A stretch of 64,000 nt of DNA from an uncultured Clostridia bacterium (lineage in GTDB: Bacteria; Bacillota; Clostridia; UMGS1810): contig CAKSTL010000001.1 of NCBI GenBank assembly GCA_934500875.1, positions 186,001-250,000 of the forward strand. Reading direction: 5' to 3'. Below are positions 27,319-35,840 of this stretch, piece after piece. Within the stretch, counting starts at the first letter, position 1. Each line of letters starts with the position of its first letter. The position numbers and the translations under genes are program-made. The notes beneath the pieces are model-generated. The model was not told where the DNA came from and made no database searches. It was given only the letters and a program-made list of their open reading frames with translations.

Positions 27319-30300
27319 CTACCCTTCGATTTTGACAAACAGCGGCGTATATTCCGAAAGCGTAATTTTATCAATATACTCATTTTTTCGCAAATCATAG
27401 AATTTTTCTATCTTTTTGCCGTCAATGGTCACTTCCGCTTCCTTTTCCTCTCCCCATACATACCGGCACAAATTCAGCAAATATCCGCCCTCATACGGCA
27501 CGCATATCCACTCCGTCCTGTCAATGCTTCTGCCTGTTTCCTTATCGGTAATTTTCACATTTGTAAGGTTCATACTGCCAATAACGTCCGATATTGTTTC
27601 GGGAAGGTTAACAGCCGTTGTTATGTCTTTTTTTGAATTTACGTCGGTTTTAATTATAACAGCATTTTTGTAAATAATCAATACCGTATTTTCATTTCTT
27701 TCCTGATTAAATTCATTTTTATAAAGACTGTCCTCGCCGATTATAACAAGCTTTCCGCCTCTTTGAACAAATTTTTCTATCGCAGAGAAGGTTTCGTCCG
27801 TAACCGAGGTGCACTCGGGAATTATAAGAAGATTGTAATCGTCAAGCTTGTAAAGCTGGCTCTCCGTCAAAAGAAGCGGTTTTAAGCCGTTAAAGAGCAC
27901 ATTTGAATAAGCGGCAAGAAGGCTGCTCTGGAACGATGGCTTAAAGCTGTACGAATTTTCGGAATAAAGTATTGCCGCACTCCTTTTTGCATTTTGCACC
28001 GCAGTTATTTCGTATGACAGACGGTTAAAGTCCAGAAACGCCCTTACGTGTCCCGATAAAAGGTCTGCACGTGCCGCAAGATTTGTGTTCATCCAGGTTG
28101 TGCCGGTAAGATACTGCTCCTCCCTTTCAAGCACCCACAAAATGCTTTCGGCTCTGTTGTGCATCACTCCCTGCCAAGCGTCCGCCATTGCGTGCTTATA
28201 CATTTTCGGCGATTTGTCAATAACCTTGCTGTCCATCTGAAAATGGTCCTCGGAGTTTACAACCGGCGCTTCTTTTATCGACGACAGCAAATCATACCAT
28301 TCAAGCTTTGCCAAAAGCGACTGCTTCTGATGATTGTACGCCGTGTTTGCGTCGTTTCCGTTGTAGTCGAAATAAGGCGCAAGCTTTTCGTAATTTTCGC
28401 CCTTGGTAAGCGCACTTCTTCCGTAATCGAGCGTTATGGGAAGAAGCTTTGCATGCGTTGGCATATCGGGATTAAATTCCTTTACATATCCGCAAAGCGT
28501 TCCGAGATAATCGGTTAAAACGTCCGCATTAAATTCCATAACATTTTTGTAAAGAAGTGTGAATTCGCTCTGCGATTTCATATCAACATCTTCAAATTTT
28601 TCATAGTTTGTGCCGCATAAACGGTTAAGATTTTCAATATCGCCGTATATTTTTCTGATATACTCATACCACATAGGCTTGTAATACTCTGTGTTGTATG
28701 CATATGTATAAGGCTCGTTTGCCACGCATACGCTGTCCACAACGTTGCTCTTGTTTACGATATTCATAGTTGCGGCAACATATTCGTGAAGTATCTTTTT
28801 AACCTCAGGATGCGCTGTGTTAAACTTAAGATATTCGCCGTAAAGTGCGTTTTTGTCCAGCACGTCGGGATAATTTAAGTTTACAAATTCGGGCCAGTAG
28901 TTTGCCGCAAGAAGTATGCCCACCTTTTGATTTGCCTGTTCAAATTCTTTTAATCTGCACTCAAATTCACGAAGATATCCGTCGTAATAATCGTATTCTT
29001 TAACGTTTGTATCGGCACCTTTTTCAAAATCGCCGTTTTTTATAAGGTTTTTGTCGCTGCCAATCTCTTTTATAAAAATATCGTCAATATAAAGCTTTTC
29101 TGTCGGCGCCTGAAGGGTTATTATAAATTCAAGCGTGTTGTCGTCCGCCGCCGTTGTGTATGTGCCGGAATAGTCAACCCAGTCCGTGCTTGCTTTTATA
29201 TAATTTTCCTTCCGCTGCGAAAGACCGTAGTTTGACGAAATAAGCTTGTGACACGCAAAATAAACGCCGTCAACCTTTGCACCCTTTGCAGACAGACCGA
29301 ATTTATAGGTTGTGTTCGGCTTGCAGGCAACAGACTGCCTTAAATATATAGTCCTGCCGTTTCCCCACGGCGTTGTGCGCTCGAGTTTAAGTGCATATTT
29401 TCCGTTTTTCACACTCTCGCCCGACACCGCAACGGTTCTGTCAACCGCCGTTTTCGTGCGCTGATACAAATTCCAGTCCGGAACCTCGCACCACTGGGTT
29501 ATAACGTCATAAAGCTTTAAACTGAGCATATTCATATTTGCGCCGAGCTTTGCAAATTCGGCATATTCTTCCTCGCCCTGAACAAAGTTGCAGAAACCGT
29601 TCAAAAACATAGGACGTCTTTCGACCGTGCCGTTTATTTCCATATCCGCAATAAATCCCGTTGCGGTTTTTTCAATGCTGCTGTTCACATACTTCGGAAC
29701 GGCATACGCTTTTTTCCCGCCGCTCAAATATTTTTCAAGGTTTTCTTTGTTTTGAGCAAAAATATCGTTAAGGCAATTGTAGGTATAAAGTATTCTGTCA
29801 AATGCGCCGTACTTTTCCGCATCCTCTTTCATATATTTTAAATACATTTCAAAAATTGTAAGGTCTGCCGTTTCGTAATCTGTCGGAATGTCGTTTCCTT
29901 TGCACTTTTCAACCAGAGCTTTAAATTCAGTGTACTTTGCGCTGCATTCGTCGTAAAGCTTTAAGTACATTGCATAATCGGGAATTACCGTAAGCTCGTA
30001 TGAAACAGTATCGGCATTTTCATCACCCTGTTTTTTTACCGAAACGTCAAATTTTTGCAATCCCGCCTTTTCAAAAGTGTTGTAAAACCTTACCTTTGCA
30101 CACCCGAGCGGCGGAAGATTTACCTTAACCGTCTTTTTGTCGGGAAATGTGACAAGATACTCTGCGTAATCGTTTAAAAAGCTTTGCAGAACAAGCATAA
30201 ACGGCTGTTTCTGCGAAACAAAAACCTCACTGTCACCCTCTATAGTCGAAAAATATCCCGACTTGAAATTCTCTGCAATGTAGAGCATGGGAAACTGCTC

Positions 30301-31473
30301 CGCATTTTTTGCCGAGGCAATTCCCGGCGAAATCTGCTGTGCGTATTTTCGCTGATATACGTCGTTGTCATTGTCGTTTACAATCGCACTGAACTGAAAT
30401 TTTTCAGGCATCCCCGACGTGAAGGCGGTCCACGGAACGGTGAGAAAATACTCCGAAATATCGCCGTTTCGCACTCCTTTTGCCGATACATCCTCATTTG
30501 TGCAGTAAACCTTTCCGGTATCTTTATCAAAGCTTGCTCCCACCTCAAGCTTAAAGGTGTTGCGCTCGGGCGCAAAGGCAACCTGCACACTGTCGCCCGA
30601 CCAGTAGGACGAATTTAAAAACGAATGGTGCGTATCGTCCTTTACGTTGAAATAAATATAAAAATTTTCGCCATCGTAGGCATATTTTACATAACTTTCG
30701 TTGTTTACCTCGCTTACCTCTTTGTTTGTAAAATATGCGTCGGTGATGTTCACCCTCTCAAAGTCTGCCCAGTCAATTTCATCAGCACTTTTAACTTCGG
30801 TTTTTGTGCGGAAAATGGGTATGCTTTTTGACATTTCCAAAAATTTTTCGGTGTCAACAATTGTAAGGTCAGCCGTTTCAACCTCCGAGCTGTCGTAAGC
30901 AGCGTCGTTTACGGCTGTTTTTACATCATCCTCAAAACCTGCGTTGGATATAAGGTTTTCACCCTCCCTTTTGCCGTTTACGCATTTGTAGAGATAAACA
31001 TCGTCGGCATAAAACGCTTTTGCGGTATCAACAACCGTTATGTTAAAGGTCTGATTTCCCGTGTTTCCGGTATATGTATTCTGAAATTCGTAATTTGTCC
31101 AGTCCGAATTTTTTGAAAACGGCACAAGAGAAGATTTATTGCCGAAAAATGTTATTTCAGCACCGGCAACGTTCTCTGCCTTAACCTTTATACCGTAAAT
31201 ATAGGTTGTGTCCTTCTCAAGCTTGACGTTCTGAAATATTCTCATATACCGTGAGCCGTCGTATGATGTATTGTTTGTTATTTTCACTGCGTGGCTGCCG
31301 TCCGAAAGCGTTACGACATTCACCGTTGCGTCAGGCTCGTTTGATATAAATTTTGACCAGCCCGAAACAAAGCTCTGCGTCACCTGCGCCGCCATGGCGC
31401 TAAGGCCTATGCAGGACAAAACAATGCTTGCGGCAACAGCTCCCGATAAAAATTTTTGCAAAAACCTCTTCAT
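27319..31473 (-). CDS. Giant secreted GH42-type beta-galactosidase with carbohydrate-binding modules
   Basis: This 1384-residue protein has a signal peptide (cleavage near SAMAAQ). A CBM4/9-like module (about 30-180) is followed by a CBM9/DOMON-like sugar module (about 235-400; NFYIYFNVKDDTHHSF), a helical spacer, then a GH42-type barrel. The barrel is split: its first strands (about 630-690) are followed by a second CBM4/9-like domain (about 695-850, YIDDIFIKEIG near its end), then the rest, with acid/base Glu in VANEPYTY and nucleophile Glu in VVNSEDHF. A glutamine-amidotransferase-like trimer domain (AAILYSENSYSF, LLIIPECTSVT) and a beta tail close it. No sorting signal or SLH repeat was seen. 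It is a paralogue of the next gene upstream. Confidence 0.82.
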   Translation of the reverse strand: MKRFLQKFLSGAVAASIVLSCIGLSAMAAQVTQSFVSGWSKFISNEPDATVNVVTLSDGSHAVKITNNTSYDGSRYMRIFQNVKLEKDTTYIYGIKVKAENVAGAEITFFGNKSSLVPFSKNSDWTNYEFQNTYTGNTGNQTFNITVVDTAKAFYADDVYLYKCVNGKREGENLISNAGFEDDVKTAVNDAAYDSSEVETADLTIVDTEKFLEMSKSIPIFRTKTEVKSADEIDWADFERVNITDAYFTNKEVSEVNNESYVKYAYDGENFYIYFNVKDDTHHSFLNSSYWSGDSVQVAFAPERNTFKLEVGASFDKDTGKVYCTNEDVSAKGVRNGDISEYFLTVPWTAFTSGMPEKFQFSAIVNDNDNDVYQRKYAQQISPGIASAKNAEQFPMLYIAENFKSGYFSTIEGDSEVFVSQKQPFMLVLQSFLNDYAEYLVTFPDKKTVKVNLPPLGCAKVRFYNTFEKAGLQKFDVSVKKQGDENADTVSYELTVIPDYAMYLKLYDECSAKYTEFKALVEKCKGNDIPTDYETADLTIFEMYLKYMKEDAEKYGAFDRILYTYNCLNDIFAQNKENLEKYLSGGKKAYAVPKYVNSSIEKTATGFIADMEINGTVERRPMFLNGFCNFVQGEEEYAEFAKLGANMNMLSLKLYDVITQWCEVPDWNLYQRTKTAVDRTVAVSGESVKNGKYALKLERTTPWGNGRTIYLRQSVACKPNTTYKFGLSAKGAKVDGVYFACHKLISSNYGLSQRKENYIKASTDWVDYSGTYTTAADDNTLEFIITLQAPTEKLYIDDIFIKEIGSDKNLIKNGDFEKGADTNVKEYDYYDGYLREFECRLKEFEQANQKVGILLAANYWPEFVNLNYPDVLDKNALYGEYLKFNTAHPEVKKILHEYVAATMNIVNKSNVVDSVCVANEPYTYAYNTEYYKPMWYEYIRKIYGDIENLNRLCGTNYEKFEDVDMKSQSEFTLLYKNVMEFNADVLTDYLGTLCGYVKEFNPDMPTHAKLLPITLDYGRSALTKGENYEKLAPYFDYNGNDANTAYNHQKQSLLAKLEWYDLLSSIKEAPVVNSEDHFQMDSKVIDKSPKMYKHAMADAWQGVMHNRAESILWVLEREEQYLTGTTWMNTNLAARADLLSGHVRAFLDFNRLSYEITAVQNAKRSAAILYSENSYSFKPSFQSSLLAAYSNVLFNGLKPLLLTESQLYKLDDYNLLIIPECTSVTDETFSAIEKFVQRGGKLVIIGEDSLYKNEFNQERNENTVLIIYKNAVIIKTDVNSKKDITTAVNLPETISDVIGSMNLTNVKITDKETGRSIDRTEWICVPYEGGYLLNLCRYVWGEEKEAEVTIDGKKIEKFYDLRKNEYIDKITLSEYTPLFVKIEG

Positions 31474-31488
31474 AGCGTTTTCTCCCCT

Positions 31489-34400
31489 CTAATCTGTTAA
31501 AACGGTTACAATGCCGATTTTCGGCACCTTTATTTTTATTGTGTATCTTTCTTTTTCAAGCTGCATTAAAAATTTAAAGTTTCCCTTGGTATCGGGCAAA
31601 ACCTCGTCTATATAAACAAGACTGCCGTCATCTTTGTATGCCGTAAGCGATACGCTTCCCGATATATTCGGCGAATTTCCGAAAATATAACACATATCGC
31701 CGAGCATTTTTACATTTGTGGCAATTGCGTTATCCGCACTTAAAAGCTCGGTTTTTTCAACCGTCGGGCAAAGGCTTCCTTTTTGCCACAAAAGTGCGCA
31801 GAAGCTGTCATATTTTGTTCCGTCAAAGCTTATGTAATAATCCTTTGCACCGTCTGCGGTTAATTTATCAATCTTTGTGATTGCGCCGTTTTTGCGGTAT
31901 ACTGCGTAAAGGTCTGCGATACCCCTTGCCGAGGCGCTTATTTTGTATGTTCCGCTTGCCATATGCGAAGGATTTGTAAGTATAATTTTTTCACCGTCCA
32001 CCCTGTCTGCAAAAAGCGAAGGCGAAGCGCCGGCATACCTCAGCATAACGGGCGTGTACGGCAGAAGGGTTATCGTTTTTCCCGTTTCCATACCGCTTAT
32101 AAGATTTGTAAATTTTTGAATTTCTCCCTCTTTGCCGGTTATGTAAACCTCTTTTGCCTCATCAAAATAATTGCACAAATTTATAATTTTCCCGCCCTTA
32201 AAATCGGCGCAGATATATTCAACATTTTCAGCCGCCGAATTATCTTCGGAATTTAAAACCGCAACATCATACACATCGGCGCTTTCAAAAAATGCTTTAA
32301 GGCTTTCAAACAAACCGTCAACGCTTGTTTTTTCGCTCGTTTCGCTCTCGTATGTGGGAATAAAAGCCGCATTTTTCAAAATTTCGTTTGCGTTTCGCTC
32401 CTTTAAATATTCGTCATATTTAAGCGAATTTTCGCCGATAACAAAAATTTTTCCGCCGCTGTCTGCAAACTTCTTTACCGCTTCGTATGTCTTGCCGTTC
32501 ACCGACACTGCCTCGGGAATTATAAGCGCCTTTAATCCCGAAAGCTTTTCTGTTTGGCTTTCGGTGACAAAAAGCGGTTTTTTGCCTAAGAAAAGCGAAT
32601 TTGTATACGCAAGATAAACGCTGTTTAAATACGACGGCTCATACGTCATTGAATTGTATGAATAAAGTATTCCCACTTCACGTTTTGCGTTCTGTAAGGC
32701 AAAAAGCTCGCCCGACAGCCGCTGCATATCCAAAAACAGCTTTCCGTTGTTTGCGACAATCTGCGGACGCATAAGCATATTTGCGTTTTTATACGAATTT
32801 GTAACCCTGTCTTTTTCCCTGTCCCAAAGCCATATAACCGACTGCCTTCTTGAATGTACTGCCCCCTGCCATATGTCGGCATAGGCAGTTTTCTCTATTA
32901 TATCGCTGCTGTCAAAGTTTATGCTGTCCCTTATAAGGTGATCCTCCGCATTGAAAACGGGCAAATCCTCTACCGAGGTTAAAAGGTCGTACCACTCGGT
33001 TTTTGCCATAAGCGGATACTCGCTGTGATTGTAATAATGCATTGCGTCACAACCGTTAACGTCAAAAAGCCCCGTTAAGCTTTCAATGTCAATTCCGTGC
33101 GAAAGCGATTTTATTCCGTGCGCACGGATTGCGGGAAGATTCTTTGCAAAAATTTTAACGTTTGGCGAAATTCTTTTTATCGTTTTTGCAATATGTGTAA
33201 GATACTCTGTCATAATGGTATCGTTATAGCGGTAAAGAAGGTTTTTAAGCACCGAAAACTCCTGTGCGTCCGAAAATTTTATTTTGTCAAACGAAGCGTA
33301 TGACGTATTGCACGCACTGTTTAATTTTTCTATGTCGCCAAAGAATTTCTCATTAAGCCAATCCTGCCACAAAGTTTCGTAATATGACGTGTTAAAGCAT
33401 TGAAAATTCGGCTCGTTTGCAACAGAAACGGCGCACAGTGCAGGATGATTTGCAATCTTGGGTATCACCGCATTTAAGAACACTTCTATCATCTGCCTGA
33501 TTTTCGGGTGCGTGGGATTGTATCCCATATAGCTCGGATACGTTCCGTCCTCATCCCTTATACCGGGATATTTTGCAAAAATATACTTGGGCATATAGTG
33601 AATACCGAGTCCGAGCGTTACTTTAAGATTATTTTCATACGCATAGTCAAGTGCGCAGATAAGGTTTTTTATGTGACCGTCATAAACCTCAAACTCGCCC
33701 GTTTCTTCGCTTTCTTCAAAGCCGGGGTTTTGTATAAGATTTTCGTCCGAATTTATTTTTTTAACGTATACATCATCAATATAAAGCGCCCCGGTTTCGT
33801 TTTCGCACGGAATAAGTATTTCAAACAGGCGGTCATTTGCCCCGGTTGTATATGTAAATTCAAAATTTGTCCAGTCATACGTTCCGCTTAAGTCACGCCT
33901 TATTCTCTGCGACAAGCCGTAATTTGAGTCAATAACGCCGTGACCGCTGAAATGACAGCCTTTTGCGTTTACCGCCTTTGCATAAAGCCCAAAAACATAG
34001 GTGGTGTTTGGCAAAACGTCAACGCACTGCCTGAGATAAAATGTTTTTTCGTTTGCCCATTTGTCTCCCCTCGTGATTTTAAGAGAACAGTTTCCGCTCA
34101 TTTTTTCATCACTGCTTTGCACGGCGGCAAAATCCTCCACATAACCGTACTGATACAAATTCCAATTTTTTATACCTATCCCCTCGGTCACGGTATCATA
34201 AAGCTTTGCGCTGATTGCAACTGTATTTGCACCAAAGGCATCAAAGTCGCCGTAATCGTTTTGCGTATACGAAAAATGCCCGTAACCGTTTAAAAATACG
34301 CTTCTTTCTTCTATGTAACCGTCCGTTTCCGTTTCGGAAACAACGTCGTTTTTGTCAATTTTAATATCCTTGCCCGTAAGCAAAGGAACAATTTTGGGAA

Positions 34401-35820
34401 CAGAATTTTTGCTCAGATACCCTTTTAAATTTTCATAGCTTTCATTGTAAAGCGATACAAGCGTGTCGTAATACGAATTTGCTCTGTCAAATTCACGATA
34501 TCTGTAAAAATCCTCCTCCATAATGTTTATAAATTTCTCGATTGTTTTGTAATTTACCGTTTCAAAATCGGTCGAAAGCCTGTTTTCACCGCACTTTTTC
34601 ATAAGCTCATCAAGCGTTTCAAGCTTATTTTTAAGGTCGGATATTTTTTTGTCAAATTCCTGCGAGCCTTGTGTGGAAAGGGTAAAAAGTTTTCCGCCGC
34701 TTTCCGAAAAATCTTTGTTGACCGTTGTAATTTTAATATTGTTTTCGGTATTTTTTAAAATATTAAAAATTTTTGCTTCTTTTATTTTCTGTGCTCCGTA
34801 ACGGCTTATAACAGACCGCAGAACATACTCTCCGCCGCTTTTGGCATAAATTTTTGTGCCTCTCATATCATCAGTCTGACTAAAGCTTACAACGCCGGTT
34901 TCGTTGTTGTTATAACCTTCAAAACCCGAAATTTCGGCATTGTTTTCGGAAAGAGAAGAAAAATTTCCGAAGTCTTCAATCAAATCGGTATAAGAGCCGT
35001 CCTCAAAAAGCGAAATTTTATCTATAACAATTTTATCGTAGCCGTTTTTTGTTACAATGTTTAAAAATTCTATGCCGTCGTTTGCGGTCTTTGTAAACGA
35101 AAATGCTTTTTCGGCAAACGAAGATGTGTTCATATCAAGCGTGCCGAGTTTTTTTGAATTTCCGCCGTATATCTCGGGAGATATTCCTCCCTCTGCCGCA
35201 TATTTAATCTTAAGCGTGTATTTTTTGCCGTCCTCAAGGCTCGGAAAACTGCATTTTAATGATGAATACGTTCCCGCTTTTGCAGAAGGTATGTTCGATA
35301 CCGCCTCAATTGCATTTTTGCCGTCATACAAAGAGTCGGTTTTTAAAGAGTAAAACACTGCCGGATAACAATCTTCGGCACTGCTTCTTGCATATGATAT
35401 GCTGTGTTTTCCGTCTGACAAAACAGCCTCGTTTGTGCCCTGCGACGGCGACGCCGAAACAAAATAGTTTCTTTCGTTTCCATCCCCAAACAAAACGTTA
35501 AGCTTAAAATAATATACCGTGCCGTTTGTAAGATATTCTATGTTTTCACAGACATAAGCGGACGCCGCAGTATTGATTTTGTCCGAAATCATAAGACAGA
35601 CGTCCGAACCTATGTCAAAAAGTGAAATTTTTTGTATCCTGTTTTCGGGGTTTTTCCACGATATACTTACAGTTTTCCCCACGCTTCCCTTCGCAGCGCT
35701 CTGAACGCTTAAGTTTTTAAGCTCATATCCGTCATAAGAAGAAGCGCACTCAGAAAAGGAGGCAGGTGCCGAATTTAAAATTGCAAAAACGAAAAGAAAA
35801 ACTGCAAGTATACGTTTCAT
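31489..35820 (-). CDS. Second giant secreted GH42-type glycosidase
   Basis: This 1443-residue paralogue of the 1384-residue enzyme has a signal peptide (ILNSAPASFSECA). An N-terminal FN3-like module (about 30-130) and a CBM-like module (about 140-300) precede the spacer. The split GH42-type barrel carries an inserted CBM4/9-like domain (FYLRQCVDVLPNTTYVFGLY to YIDDVYVKKI), acid/base Glu in SVANEPNFQ and nucleophile Glu in FNAEDHL. The amidotransferase-like domain (VGILYSYNSMTY, LKALIIPEAVS) follows, then two extra beta domains at the end. It lacks the CBM9-like module of its partner, so the pair probably differ in binding preference. The 16-base gap to the next gene shows co-transcription. 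Confidence 0.8.
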   Translation of the reverse strand: MKRILAVFLFVFAILNSAPASFSECASSYDGYELKNLSVQSAAKGSVGKTVSISWKNPENRIQKISLFDIGSDVCLMISDKINTAASAYVCENIEYLTNGTVYYFKLNVLFGDGNERNYFVSASPSQGTNEAVLSDGKHSISYARSSAEDCYPAVFYSLKTDSLYDGKNAIEAVSNIPSAKAGTYSSLKCSFPSLEDGKKYTLKIKYAAEGGISPEIYGGNSKKLGTLDMNTSSFAEKAFSFTKTANDGIEFLNIVTKNGYDKIVIDKISLFEDGSYTDLIEDFGNFSSLSENNAEISGFEGYNNNETGVVSFSQTDDMRGTKIYAKSGGEYVLRSVISRYGAQKIKEAKIFNILKNTENNIKITTVNKDFSESGGKLFTLSTQGSQEFDKKISDLKNKLETLDELMKKCGENRLSTDFETVNYKTIEKFINIMEEDFYRYREFDRANSYYDTLVSLYNESYENLKGYLSKNSVPKIVPLLTGKDIKIDKNDVVSETETDGYIEERSVFLNGYGHFSYTQNDYGDFDAFGANTVAISAKLYDTVTEGIGIKNWNLYQYGYVEDFAAVQSSDEKMSGNCSLKITRGDKWANEKTFYLRQCVDVLPNTTYVFGLYAKAVNAKGCHFSGHGVIDSNYGLSQRIRRDLSGTYDWTNFEFTYTTGANDRLFEILIPCENETGALYIDDVYVKKINSDENLIQNPGFEESEETGEFEVYDGHIKNLICALDYAYENNLKVTLGLGIHYMPKYIFAKYPGIRDEDGTYPSYMGYNPTHPKIRQMIEVFLNAVIPKIANHPALCAVSVANEPNFQCFNTSYYETLWQDWLNEKFFGDIEKLNSACNTSYASFDKIKFSDAQEFSVLKNLLYRYNDTIMTEYLTHIAKTIKRISPNVKIFAKNLPAIRAHGIKSLSHGIDIESLTGLFDVNGCDAMHYYNHSEYPLMAKTEWYDLLTSVEDLPVFNAEDHLIRDSINFDSSDIIEKTAYADIWQGAVHSRRQSVIWLWDREKDRVTNSYKNANMLMRPQIVANNGKLFLDMQRLSGELFALQNAKREVGILYSYNSMTYEPSYLNSVYLAYTNSLFLGKKPLFVTESQTEKLSGLKALIIPEAVSVNGKTYEAVKKFADSGGKIFVIGENSLKYDEYLKERNANEILKNAAFIPTYESETSEKTSVDGLFESLKAFFESADVYDVAVLNSEDNSAAENVEYICADFKGGKIINLCNYFDEAKEVYITGKEGEIQKFTNLISGMETGKTITLLPYTPVMLRYAGASPSLFADRVDGEKIILTNPSHMASGTYKISASARGIADLYAVYRKNGAITKIDKLTADGAKDYYISFDGTKYDSFCALLWQKGSLCPTVEKTELLSADNAIATNVKMLGDMCYIFGNSPNISGSVSLTAYKDDGSLVYIDEVLPDTKGNFKFLMQLEKERYTIKIKVPKIGIVTVLTD

Positions 35821-35840
35821 ATCATTTCTCCGTTAAAAAA

